A stretch of 46,132 bases of DNA from Gammaproteobacteria bacterium (GCA_009908845.1 JAAAOQ010000073.1:1-46132), one strand, 5' to 3'; positions 33,551-41,805 are shown, counted from the first letter of the stretch. Program-made: numbers and translations. The notes: generated from the sequence alone by a model not told the origin.

Positions 33551-34558
33551 GATTCCGACGCCGCCGCAAACGCCGGCAATCATAGTATTGCGGCTCTCGA
33601 AAAGATGGGGGAGGTGTGGAAAGAACGTGCACAGGTGAAGAACGAAGAGTTCGAAGTCGAAATGATGTACAGCACAGAGTATGACGACTTCTTGGATCGC
33701 TTAATCCCGTTTCACCAGCATCCGCGTTACGGCGAGCTTAATGATGAGATGCGCACGAAGATCTTGTCGTCCGGCTGGATCGCCTATAACGAGAAAACCA
33801 TCGATATTGAATCGAAAATCATCTCGCCGATCTGCAATGAAATCATCTACGGTACACTGCCGGGTACGCAAGACGAAACCATCAAATGGCTGGCCGCACA
33901 AACTCTGACAGATGAGGCCTACCATGTGTTGATGGTGATCCAGACCGCACGTATGGCACGGACACAGCGTGGTTTGTTGGACCTGCGTTTGCCCAGCTTC
34001 GACTTGGTTAACCAGATCGAGCTTGAAGCGGCGAAGTATTCCGAGAACTGGCAAAAGAAGATCGTTCGTACGGTCGCCTGCATCTGTTCCGAGGTGTTTA
34101 TCAGCGACTATCTGAGCCTGCTCTCCGACGCCGACGATGTGCAGCCGATCAACAAGATCACCACCGATGCACACCGTAAGGATGAATTGGCGCACAGCGG
34201 CATCTTCCGTCACCTGACCAAGGAAATCGTCCGTCACCTGACGCCGCGTGAGCTCGCGTTCTTCGCGCAGATGCTGCCGCGCCCGATGCGTTGGTTCGCC
34301 AGTCAGGAGTTGAACGTATGGGAGACCATCCTGCAACAGCTCGACTATGAGCACAGCAAAGAGGTGATCGGTGATACCCGGGCGGAGGCAGAAGTTGCCC
34401 TGTTCCGTGTCGATTTCTCAGAGCTGATCGAGCTTGCCGAAGAAACTGGCTTGCTGGACACGCCCGAAGGTCGTGAGTCCTTCGAGGCCGAAGGTTTGCT
34501 TGGTAATGCCTCGACGACCGAGCGCGAACGGCCCTCCGTCGCCGTGAACATGAAATAG
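33515..34558 (+). CDS. AurF/DnfA-like di-iron oxygenase
   Basis: A 347-residue, all-helical protein of the AurF-type N-oxygenase family. AurF of Streptomyces uses seven ligands, E101, E136, H139, E196, H223, E227 and H230, to hold its di-iron site. Here E99, E134, H137 (DEAYH), E193 (CSEVF), H220, E224 and H227 (DAHRKDELAH) stand at the same spacings, so the site is complete. AurF oxidises an amine through a hydroxylamine to a nitro group; the related DnfA of Alcaligenes, as I recall, converts hydroxylamine to N2. The gene is followed by an amidotransferase-like gene and a rubredoxin reductase that could supply electrons, then by hydroxylamine oxidoreductase. GGAGGT lies 6 bases before the ATG. 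The natural substrate here is not known. Confidence 0.87.
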   Translation: MQPETLMQPETHDSDAAANAGNHSIAALEKMGEVWKERAQVKNEEFEVEMMYSTEYDDFLDRLIPFHQHPRYGELNDEMRTKILSSGWIAYNEKTIDIESKIISPICNEIIYGTLPGTQDETIKWLAAQTLTDEAYHVLMVIQTARMARTQRGLLDLRLPSFDLVNQIELEAAKYSENWQKKIVRTVACICSEVFISDYLSLLSDADDVQPINKITTDAHRKDELAHSGIFRHLTKEIVRHLTPRELAFFAQMLPRPMRWFASQELNVWETILQQLDYEHSKEVIGDTRAEAEVALFRVDFSELIELAEETGLLDTPEGRESFEAEGLLGNASTTERERPSVAVNMK

Positions 34559-34593
34559 CACCACGACTGGTCCACGCATTTCGCTACACACAA

Positions 34594-34620
34594 GGGCACC
34601 TTGAACAATTCAAGGTGCCC
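34594..34620. repeat. 12-bp perfect hairpin between oxygenase and amidotransferase genes
   Basis: GGGCACCTTGAA, loop CAA, TTCAAGGTGCCC. The stem is perfect but no T-run follows. It may be a partial terminator or a processing/stability hairpin that sets the oxygenase level apart from that of the downstream genes. Confidence 0.7.
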
Positions 34621-34743
34621 CGGGAGTTGCCATCGCGTCAGTGATGCAAGACGGGGCGAAGCCGAAATCGCATTCTCGCTCTGCGTCGTGAAAAATCGCC
34701 GGCTTGGTGATTCTTCAAGGTCGCCAAAACAGCAGGAGTAAAA

Positions 34744-35469
34744 ATGTTCGCACATGTGGTCCAGCATATTGCTTTTGAGCATTTGGGCAATCTGGAGCCA
34801 GTGTTACGCAAACACGGCTACAGCATTAACACCTTTATGGCGGGCGTCGACGAACTTGGCCCAATCAGTGAAGACGACCCGGACTTGCTGATCGTCCTGG
34901 GCGGCCCGATCGGTGTCTACGAAACCGATGCCTATCCGTATCTGGAAACCGAACTGCAGCTGATCCGTGATCGCATCGCACGCAATCGGCCTGTCCTCGG
35001 TATCTGCCTGGGCTGTCAGCTGATTGCCAGAGCGCTGGGCGCGGATGTGTATCCCGGTGGGACAAAGGAGATCGGCTGGGCGCCGTTGGAAATACACAGC
35101 GATGTCGAGGGGAACGTCCTGGCGCCGATGCAGGAAGCAGCGGATGTTCTGCATTGGCATGGAGACACGTTTGAGCTGCCGGCCGGTGCAACCCTGCTGG
35201 CGTCGTCGGCGGTCTATCCAAATCAGGCCTTCCGCTACCGAGACAATGTGCTCGCGCTGCAATTCCATCTGGAGGTTGAGCCCGAAGCCTTGGAAAGCTG
35301 GTACCTCGGTCATGCGCACGAGATTGGCTCGGTAGACGGGCTGACGGTTCCTAAACTACGGGAAGACGGCCAGCGCTATGGGCCGACTCTGCAAGGTCCA
35401 GCCCAGCAGGTCTGGGTGAAGTGGCTGGAGTCTTTATCGGCTCAGGATACCGTCGCGGCAGTGGCATGA
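34744..35469 (+). CDS. Class I glutamine amidotransferase-like protein
   Basis: A 241-residue GATase type 1 domain. The catalytic triad is complete: nucleophile C88 in the elbow VLGICLGCQLIA, H175 and E177 in LQFHLEVEP. The oxyanion loop LIVLGGPIGVYE is also present. Such proteins release ammonia from glutamine for a partner, or act as stand-alone hydrolases on gamma-glutamyl compounds. No synthetase partner lies nearby. In the dirammox locus of Alcaligenes a glutamine amidotransferase (DnfC) sits with the AurF-like oxygenase, and the same pairing is seen here. The role in that chemistry is not established in my knowledge. Confidence 0.88.
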   Translation: MFAHVVQHIAFEHLGNLEPVLRKHGYSINTFMAGVDELGPISEDDPDLLIVLGGPIGVYETDAYPYLETELQLIRDRIARNRPVLGICLGCQLIARALGADVYPGGTKEIGWAPLEIHSDVEGNVLAPMQEAADVLHWHGDTFELPAGATLLASSAVYPNQAFRYRDNVLALQFHLEVEPEALESWYLGHAHEIGSVDGLTVPKLREDGQRYGPTLQGPAQQVWVKWLESLSAQDTVAAVA

Positions 35470-35604
35470 GCTACCGAGAACGCTCACGGCGGCTCTACCG
35501 GTGATAAGGGCTGATGGCTATCGCTCTTGTATCGTAAGTCCCAACATCGTTCACGGCTGTCCGGGAACGGTTAAGGGTCATTTCGATCACCGCTTGAGCC
35601 TCCT

Positions 35605-35622
35605 TATAATCAGACCGATTAT
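35605..35622 (+). promoter_or_regulatory. Perfect -10 box overlapped by an inverted repeat
   Basis: TATAAT (35605-35610) is followed and overlapped by ATAATC-AGACC-GATTAT (35606-35622). The repeat is a perfect 6-5-6 palindrome placed where a repressor would block RNA polymerase. No good -35 box lies 17 bases upstream. It stands 40 bases before the rubredoxin reductase gene. Confidence 0.5.
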
Positions 35623-35661
35623 CCACTTGCAACATGAATAATTAATACAGAAGGGGGGAGG

Positions 35662-37053
35662 ATGAGTTTTAAACGCTATCGGTGTTCTACCTGCTCGCAC
35701 ATCTACGACGAGGCTGTGGGGGATCCGATTTTCGGAGTGGCCCCGGGGACTCGATTCGATGACCTGCCGGACGAATGGTTTTGCTCGGTGTGCGGTGATC
35801 CTCGTGAAAGTTTTGAGTTTATCGGTTTGTCCGAGCATACGCACGCCCTTGGCGAGCGAAGCAATGACCAGGAAGGCGATCCGATTGTGGTCGTTGGCGC
35901 TGGGATCGGCGGTTGGTACATCGCCGAGCAACTGCGCCAGATGGGTGCCAAGAACCCGATCACGATCGTCACAAAAGATGACGGTGACTACTACTACAAG
36001 CCGCACCTGTCGGTGTCCGTTTCCAGCAAGTCACGTGCTGATCTGATCATTGCCAAAGGCCCGGACCGCGCGCAGCTGCTGAACGTGGACTTGCGCGCCC
36101 GTACCCAGGTGCTTGGTCTCGATCGTCAGAAAAAGCGTCTGTTAACCGACAAAGGCAAGGTCGAGTACACGAAGTTGGTGCTTGCGACCGGCGCGATGCC
36201 GCTCCGTCTCTATGAGCGCCGTATCCAGCAGCATATCCATCAGCTGAATGACCTGGACCATTATGAGTCGCTGGCGGAACTGCTGAACAGTGGGAGCAAG
36301 CGCGTAATGATCCTGGGCGCCGGCTTGATCGGGTGTGAGTTGGGCGATCACCTTGCTCGTGCCGGGCATGAGGTCGCGATCAACGATAGAGCCCCACACT
36401 TGCTATCTGCCGTCGTGTCCGAGGGTGTTTCGACCTACGCTCGCGATCGATACGTGCAGAACGGGGTCGCGTTCTTGCTCGGTACCACGATGAACGACGT
36501 CACCAAAGACGACACTGGTTTGCAGATCCGGTTCGAGGATGGGGGCACGCTGGAGCGCGACGTCGTCATCTCAGCGATCGGTCTGAAGCCCAACGTTGAG
36601 CTTGCCGCCCGAGCGGGCCTTGATGTTGGCCGAGGTATCAAGGTCGATAACACCATGCGGACCAGCGACCCGGATATCTACGCTATCGGTGATTGCGCTG
36701 AACTCAATGGACAGGTGTTTTCATTCGTCGATCCCATCAATCGCCAGGCTGCCGTGATCGTGGATCAGCTTTGTGGTGAAGGCGAGCAGCGCTTCGAGCC
36801 GCGTGCGCCGATCGTTCTCGTAAAGTCTCGTTTCTGTCCGATCAAATCAGTACCGCCGGAGCGCTCGCGCCGCGCGGACAGTACGCTACGCCGCGTGCAC
36901 AGCTCCGACCAGGGTGTGGTCGATGAATGGTGGAGTGATGATGGGCAACTGCTCGGCTACAGTGCCTGTGGCGATTTTGCCGAGAGCTATGAGCCAGCGC
37001 CGCACCAGGGTGACCGCGCCAAGCTGACCGCGCCAGTTGGGGCGACAATCTAA
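35662..37053 (+). CDS. Rubredoxin fused to NAD(P)H:rubredoxin reductase
   Basis: The first ~54 residues are a rubredoxin with iron ligands C8, C11, C41 and C44 (YRCSTCSHIYDEAVGD ... EWFCSVCGDP). A FAD/NAD oxidoreductase follows, with the FAD motif VVVGAGIGGWYIAEQL, the NAD motif VMILGAGLIGCELG and the FAD closing motif DIYAIGDCAEL. It resembles NorW and AlkT-type reductases. The fusion makes a self-contained electron donor taking electrons from NAD(P)H to an iron protein, most simply the di-iron oxygenase two genes upstream. A GGGGGGAGG run adjoins the ATG. The C-terminal ~90 residues (after VDPINRQAAV) are less familiar. Confidence 0.9.
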   Translation: MSFKRYRCSTCSHIYDEAVGDPIFGVAPGTRFDDLPDEWFCSVCGDPRESFEFIGLSEHTHALGERSNDQEGDPIVVVGAGIGGWYIAEQLRQMGAKNPITIVTKDDGDYYYKPHLSVSVSSKSRADLIIAKGPDRAQLLNVDLRARTQVLGLDRQKKRLLTDKGKVEYTKLVLATGAMPLRLYERRIQQHIHQLNDLDHYESLAELLNSGSKRVMILGAGLIGCELGDHLARAGHEVAINDRAPHLLSAVVSEGVSTYARDRYVQNGVAFLLGTTMNDVTKDDTGLQIRFEDGGTLERDVVISAIGLKPNVELAARAGLDVGRGIKVDNTMRTSDPDIYAIGDCAELNGQVFSFVDPINRQAAVIVDQLCGEGEQRFEPRAPIVLVKSRFCPIKSVPPERSRRADSTLRRVHSSDQGVVDEWWSDDGQLLGYSACGDFAESYEPAPHQGDRAKLTAPVGATI

Positions 37054-37134
37054 AGCCGTCTAATCGTGCCGGATACCTCGCATATGCGCTCAGCTCGGCA
37101 TCCGGTTAGGCTTGACCATAACAGAGTAAGTGAC

Positions 37135-38706
37135 ATGATAGCTAGAATCGCCACTCTATTGTTCCTGCTCATAGGTGCTTGCAGTTATGCTGGTAATGAC
37201 AACGAAGCATCAAAAGCCGCTAATGAAAATCAGGCATCAAAAGACGTCAATGAATATGAGGCATCAAGAGATGCCTATGACTATGAAGCGTTAAAAGATA
37301 AGTATTATGCTGATCATCCCGGGAAAGGAAAATACGCTGACCTATGGGAGCCTATCCCGATTCAACAATACTGGAATCCCGTCAGTTTCTATGAGCCGCC
37401 GAATACGGTCGAAGGTAGCTTCACGGCCGAAGAATGTATCGCCTGTCACCAAACCACTAGCCCCGGGTGGGTGCATGCCTGGAGCGACAGCAGCCATGCC
37501 AATTTGGAAGAGATACGCAATCTAGAAGATGGTGACCCGCGATTCTACAAGAAGGCCAAGCTCGAAACGATTGAGAAGGAATTACAATCACGCGGTGTTC
37601 TGGCAGCCGATGAACAACTCGAGAGCGTGAGCTGTATCGATTGTCACGCTGGGGTCGGCAAAACCAGCATGGACCATCAAACAGAGCTGAAGCTGCCAGA
37701 CCGAGCCATGTGTGGTGCCTGTCACGTACAAGAGTTTGCCGAGGCCGAATCGGAGAAAGAGCAGAAATGGCCGCAAGGACAATGGCCGGATGGTCATCCA
37801 TCCCACGCCATGGACTGGAAGGCCAATGTGGAAACCGCCATCTGGGCCGGTATGCCACAACGGGAAGTGGCTCAAGGGTGTGATATGTGTCACTACCAAC
37901 AGAACAAATGCGATGGCTGCCATACTCGCCATACCTTCTCTGCCGCCGAGGCGCGCAAACCCGAGGCCTGTGCCACCTGTCATAACGGTGTCGATCATAA
38001 CGAATTCGAAAACTACATGTTGTCGAAGCATGGCGTGATCTATGAGACAATGGGTAAAGACAATTGGAACTTTGAAGTTCAATTGAAAGATTACCTCACC
38101 GAAGGTGAGTACACCGCACCTACCTGTGCGACCTGTCACTTTGAATACAAAGGTGAATTTTCACACAACTTAGTACGCAAAGTGCGTTGGGGCTTTAATC
38201 CGACCCCTGAAATTGCGGACAACCTTGATCACCCTTGGTTCGAAGAACGCAAACAGGCATGGGTTGCTAGTTGTGCTCAATGTCACTCTCAACGCTTTGC
38301 AAAAGCCTGGCTCGATACGGCTGACAAAGGCACTATTCAAGGTCTTGAGGTGGAACAGGAGGCCAAAGAGATCGTACAGAAATTGTATGATGATGGTTTA
38401 ATGGTTGGACAACAGACCAATCGTCCTGCACCGCCAGCACCTGCAGAAGATGCCCCCGGGGATTTCTATGGGTTGTTCTGGGCCAAGGGTAATAACCCGT
38501 CATTCAGTGGCCGCACCCATGCCGAGATGTGGGAGCATGATCTGATCAAGCATTACAAAGGTCTGTTCCATGTCAATCCAGGCGGATTCACCTACTCCGA
38601 AGGTTGGGCTAGGCTGATGCGCCGTTATACCGAGATCCAGGATCGCAATACCCAGGTCCGGGAAATGGCGGAGTTGAAGAAAAAGGTTGAGGAGCTCAGC
38701 AAGTAA
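37135..38706 (+). CDS. hao: Octaheme hydroxylamine oxidoreductase, predicted lipoprotein
   Basis: HAO oxidises hydroxylamine in the periplasm and yields NO or nitrite. The 523-residue protein has eight CxxCH sites: C101, C167, C193, C249, C259, C279, C331 and C380. Near the active heme it keeps D287-H288 (CHNGVDHNEFENY), and after the last heme it keeps NPGGFTYSEGW, where Y487 matches the Tyr that cross-links to heme P460 in Nitrosomonas HAO; reductive eHao proteins lack it. The start MIARIATLL gives a lipoprotein signal (LLIGAC, C16), unusual for HAO, followed by four 9-residue repeats. An open frame extends 23 codons upstream without homology. haoB follows, but no c554 or cM552 genes are present and no AMO is seen. 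Confidence 0.9.
   Translation: MIARIATLLFLLIGACSYAGNDNEASKAANENQASKDVNEYEASRDAYDYEALKDKYYADHPGKGKYADLWEPIPIQQYWNPVSFYEPPNTVEGSFTAEECIACHQTTSPGWVHAWSDSSHANLEEIRNLEDGDPRFYKKAKLETIEKELQSRGVLAADEQLESVSCIDCHAGVGKTSMDHQTELKLPDRAMCGACHVQEFAEAESEKEQKWPQGQWPDGHPSHAMDWKANVETAIWAGMPQREVAQGCDMCHYQQNKCDGCHTRHTFSAAEARKPEACATCHNGVDHNEFENYMLSKHGVIYETMGKDNWNFEVQLKDYLTEGEYTAPTCATCHFEYKGEFSHNLVRKVRWGFNPTPEIADNLDHPWFEERKQAWVASCAQCHSQRFAKAWLDTADKGTIQGLEVEQEAKEIVQKLYDDGLMVGQQTNRPAPPAPAEDAPGDFYGLFWAKGNNPSFSGRTHAEMWEHDLIKHYKGLFHVNPGGFTYSEGWARLMRRYTEIQDRNTQVREMAELKKKVEELSK
37198..37305 (+). repeat. Four 27-bp tandem repeats coding a 9-residue linker
   Basis: The units translate as DNEASKAAN, ENQASKDVN, EYEASRDAY and DYEALKDKY. 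The A-S-K core and the period of 27 bases are kept in DNA (GCATCAAAA in the first two copies). They sit between the lipid anchor and the first heme domain, so they should act as a flexible or helical stalk. Confidence 0.8.
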
Positions 38707-38720
38707 TCTCGCCTGTACTG

Positions 38721-38762
38721 ACCCTATGCCGAAGGAATTAGAGCGGCATAGGGTTTCTCTTC
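38721..38762 (+). terminator. Hairpin between hao and haoB
   Basis: ACCCTATGCCG and CGGCATAGGGT form an 11-base perfect stem with a 12-base loop, followed by TTCTCTTCT. This is a fair intrinsic terminator or attenuator, so haoB may be made at a lower level than HAO. Confidence 0.6.
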
Positions 38763-38834
38763 TCCGCCCTTGTCTCTACCTCGTTGATCTGTTATCCGGC
38801 GTCTATCAGTTGAAATTCGGCTCGGAGGTACGCG

Positions 38835-39806
38835 ATGTCGCTGCTCAGACTATCCCCTATACTTGTTGCCTTGGTCGTCAACTTATCGGCCTGTAGTAAT
38901 GAGGATAATAAGCCGCAAAATTATTCCAAGTCTGCTGTAGATGTATCAAGGTATCAGGACATCAATAGTCACTTGCCCATCGAATCGCTCGAAAAATTTG
39001 TGATCAGGGGTTTAGACGATCAAGAGCTAGAAATGTTTGTGGCAGAATACCTGGATGATGATGAAAAGCGTCGGGCCATCGTTTATCCCGTCCCGAGACA
39101 GGAGAATGACGAGAAAATGAATGCTGGGGATATTAAGAAAAAACATCAGTATCGACATGAAAAGTGGCAGTTTCTCTCCGCAGCCGTTAAAAAGCACGCC
39201 AAAGACTCGGATAGATTTATCACTTACTGGGACAACGCTCAACGTCTGCATCTACTGACCGGAAGAACGGCGATCCCAGAACAACCTAGCGAAAAGGCCT
39301 ACGCGAACGCAGAGGAGAAAGTGCTTTGGCGAAAGGTGGGGGGTGAGTTTTCTCAGGAAGACCAGTTGCGGATTTTCGCGCAATGTTTAATTGGCAAGGC
39401 TGTCGATGCAAAGGGATGCTTGAGGCCGTTGTATACGGATGCAGGTGATAACTATATCCTGATGAGTGCTGATGATCTGGCACATATACAAGAGATCAGT
39501 CGGTTGACTGGCCAGGGTCTGCCCTTAGAAACGCGCTTGTTTTCGACGGATTCCGATCTACACGGGCAAATCAGACAGGTTAGAGAGTGGGCTCGTGAAG
39601 GTGAAGGAACAGGGAGTTATATGCTACAGCCTATCGACGAGCACTTCGTTCGTGGCTGGAGGATCATCGATCCGGCTTTTGAGGATTCCTTACTCGCCAG
39701 TTTGCTTACTTTTACCACTGCGGCCGAAAAAGAATTTGGTGATTTAAAACTGGTCTTTCAGTCCGATTGGGGCGGCTATTTGAGCCTGTATCAAGTCGTC
39801 AACTAA
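38835..39806 (+). CDS. haoB: HaoB-like lipoprotein
   Basis: A 323-residue protein with a lipoprotein signal ending LSAC (C20). It has no heme motif. The central FSQEDQLRIFAQCLIGKAVD and the C-terminal HFVRGWRIIDPAFEDSLLAS are conserved-looking, but I know no domain for them. The assignment rests on the position directly behind hao: in ammonia oxidisers and methanotrophs haoA is followed by haoB. GGAGGTA precedes the ATG. The function of HaoB is not known; both proteins being predicted lipoproteins suggests they sit together at the membrane. The gene is A+T-richer than the ccm genes after it. Confidence 0.6.
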   Translation: MSLLRLSPILVALVVNLSACSNEDNKPQNYSKSAVDVSRYQDINSHLPIESLEKFVIRGLDDQELEMFVAEYLDDDEKRRAIVYPVPRQENDEKMNAGDIKKKHQYRHEKWQFLSAAVKKHAKDSDRFITYWDNAQRLHLLTGRTAIPEQPSEKAYANAEEKVLWRKVGGEFSQEDQLRIFAQCLIGKAVDAKGCLRPLYTDAGDNYILMSADDLAHIQEISRLTGQGLPLETRLFSTDSDLHGQIRQVREWAREGEGTGSYMLQPIDEHFVRGWRIIDPAFEDSLLASLLTFTTAAEKEFGDLKLVFQSDWGGYLSLYQVVN

Positions 39807-39840
39807 GTCTGGGCCAACCCTACCGTGGAGATAAGACGCT

Positions 39841-41805
39841 GTGATCCCAGAGCTCGGCCAGATTGCCCTACTGATCGCGCTTGCGCTGTCTATTATCCAG
39901 GCCGTTTTTCCACTGGTCGGCGCACAGCGTGGGATGACGCGCTGGATGATGCTCGCCTTCCCTGCCGCACAATTGCAACTGGTATTCGTCGCAACCGCAT
40001 TCGGGCTGCTCACCTACAGCTTCTTGACCCATGACTTCAGCGTCCGCTATGTGGCGCAAAACTCGAACACCCAGCTCCCGACACAGTACTTGTTCTCGGC
40101 GGTATGGGGTGGACACGAGGGCTCGTTGCTGTTGTGGGCACTGACCTTGTCGCTGTGGACCGGTGCGGTCACGCTGTTCAGTCGCAGCATCCCGCTGGCG
40201 ATGATGTCGCGCGTCATTGGCGTGATGGGGCTGATTGCGGTCGGGTTCCTGTTGTTCATGTTGCTGACATCGAATCCCTTCGACCGGCTTGCCGTACCGC
40301 CGGCGGAGGGTCGTGACCTCAACCCCTTGCTCCAGGACTTCGGCCTGATCATCCATCCACCGATGTTGTATATGGGCTATGTCGGCTTCGCTGTGCCCTT
40401 CGCGTTCGCGATCGCCGCGATGCTCGGCGGGCGTCTCGATGCCGCCTGGGCGCGGTGGTCACGACCCTGGACCAATATCGCCTGGCTGTTCCTGACCGTC
40501 GGCATCACGCTGGGTAGCTGGTGGGCCTACTACGAGCTCGGCTGGGGTGGCTGGTGGTTCTGGGACCCGGTCGAGAATGCCTCTTTCATGCCCTGGCTGG
40601 TGGGCACGGCGCTGATCCACTCGCTGGCGGCCACCGAGAAGCGCGGTGCATTCAAGGCATGGACCGTACTGCTCGCTATCTTGGCCTTCTCACTCAGTCT
40701 GTTGGGTACCTTCCTGGTGCGCTCCGGCGTGCTGACCTCGGTGCATGCCTTTGCCTCCGACCCGGAGCGCGGGGTCTTCGTTCTGATCTTCTTGGTGGCG
40801 GTGGTCGGCTCCTCGTTGGCGCTGTATGCGGTGCGCACCAACCACATCATGAGCACAGTGCGTTTCGACCTGGTATCGCGCGAGACCGGTCTGCTCCTCA
40901 ACAACGTCCTGTTGGTGGCCGCCGCCGCCGGTGTGTTGATCGGCACCCTGTACCCACTCGCGGTGGATGCCCTCGGGCTCGGCAAGATCTCGGCCGGCCC
41001 GCCCTATTTCAATAGCGTGTTCGTTCCATTGACGGCGCCGCTGGTTGTGTTGGTGGGGATCGGCACACTGGCGCGTTGGAGGCGCGATCAACCGGCGAGG
41101 TTGTCGAAGAAACTGCGCATCGCCGCGATCCTGGCCCTGATCCTGGGCATCGCCTACCCTGCACTGTTCACCCCGCAGTACTTGTGGCAGGCGGCGTTCG
41201 GCATGACCCTGGCCGTTTGGGTGGTCGCCGCGACCCTGGTCGCGATCCGCGAGCGTGTGGGTCCACATGGGAACCTGGCCCACATACCGCGTGGCTTCTG
41301 GGGCATGGTGACCGCTCACCTCGGTGTCGCGGTATTTGTCGTTGGCGTCACGCTCACATCGCTTTACTCGACCGAAAAGGATGTCCGCCTGGCGCCTGGC
41401 GAAACCTATGAGATGGCTGGATATGCCTTCGCCTTCACCGGCGTCGAACAGGTCAAGGGCCCAAACTACACCGCCTACCGCGGGAACCTGGTGGCCAGCA
41501 AGAACGGCCGGCAGGTGGCCGAGATGTATCCGGAAAAGCGGATCTATCTGGTGCAGACCACGCCGAGGACCGAGGCCGCGATCGATGCCGGTCTGACCCG
41601 TGATTTGTTCGTCGCCCTGGGCGAGGATTTAGGAGACGGCGCCTGGAGCCTGCGTATCCACCATAAGCCCTTCGTGCGCTGGCTATGGCTGGGCGCCCTG
41701 ATGATGGCGATCGGTGGCGGCTTGGCGGCCACCGATCGGCGCTACCGAGACCTGGCGCGCCGCACCCGCCAAGCCGGGGCCGGCGCTGCGGAGGCCACGG
41801 CATGA
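39841..41805 (+). CDS. ccmF: Cytochrome c heme lyase subunit CcmF
   Basis: CcmF, with CcmH and CcmI, attaches heme to CxxCH motifs in the periplasm. The 654-residue protein has about 15 hydrophobic helices. The WWD domain reads WAYYELGWGGWWFWDPVENAS, and the partner His positions lie in HEGSLLLW and LIIHPPMLYMGYVGFAVPFA. The start is a GTG 34 bases after haoB, and its stop overlaps ccmH. The other ccm genes (ccmA-E, G) are not in the window. NrfE, the dedicated lyase of nitrite reductase, is a close relative, so the location behind hao could point to a dedicated lyase. Confidence 0.93.
   Translation: MIPELGQIALLIALALSIIQAVFPLVGAQRGMTRWMMLAFPAAQLQLVFVATAFGLLTYSFLTHDFSVRYVAQNSNTQLPTQYLFSAVWGGHEGSLLLWALTLSLWTGAVTLFSRSIPLAMMSRVIGVMGLIAVGFLLFMLLTSNPFDRLAVPPAEGRDLNPLLQDFGLIIHPPMLYMGYVGFAVPFAFAIAAMLGGRLDAAWARWSRPWTNIAWLFLTVGITLGSWWAYYELGWGGWWFWDPVENASFMPWLVGTALIHSLAATEKRGAFKAWTVLLAILAFSLSLLGTFLVRSGVLTSVHAFASDPERGVFVLIFLVAVVGSSLALYAVRTNHIMSTVRFDLVSRETGLLLNNVLLVAAAAGVLIGTLYPLAVDALGLGKISAGPPYFNSVFVPLTAPLVVLVGIGTLARWRRDQPARLSKKLRIAAILALILGIAYPALFTPQYLWQAAFGMTLAVWVVAATLVAIRERVGPHGNLAHIPRGFWGMVTAHLGVAVFVVGVTLTSLYSTEKDVRLAPGETYEMAGYAFAFTGVEQVKGPNYTAYRGNLVASKNGRQVAEMYPEKRIYLVQTTPRTEAAIDAGLTRDLFVALGEDLGDGAWSLRIHHKPFVRWLWLGALMMAIGGGLAATDRRYRDLARRTRQAGAGAAEATA

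Noticed and set aside
35662-37053. Interpreting the rubredoxin reductase as NorW of a flavorubredoxin NO reductase
   Set aside because: No flavodiiron NorV gene is in the window, and the rubredoxin is fused to the reductase itself.
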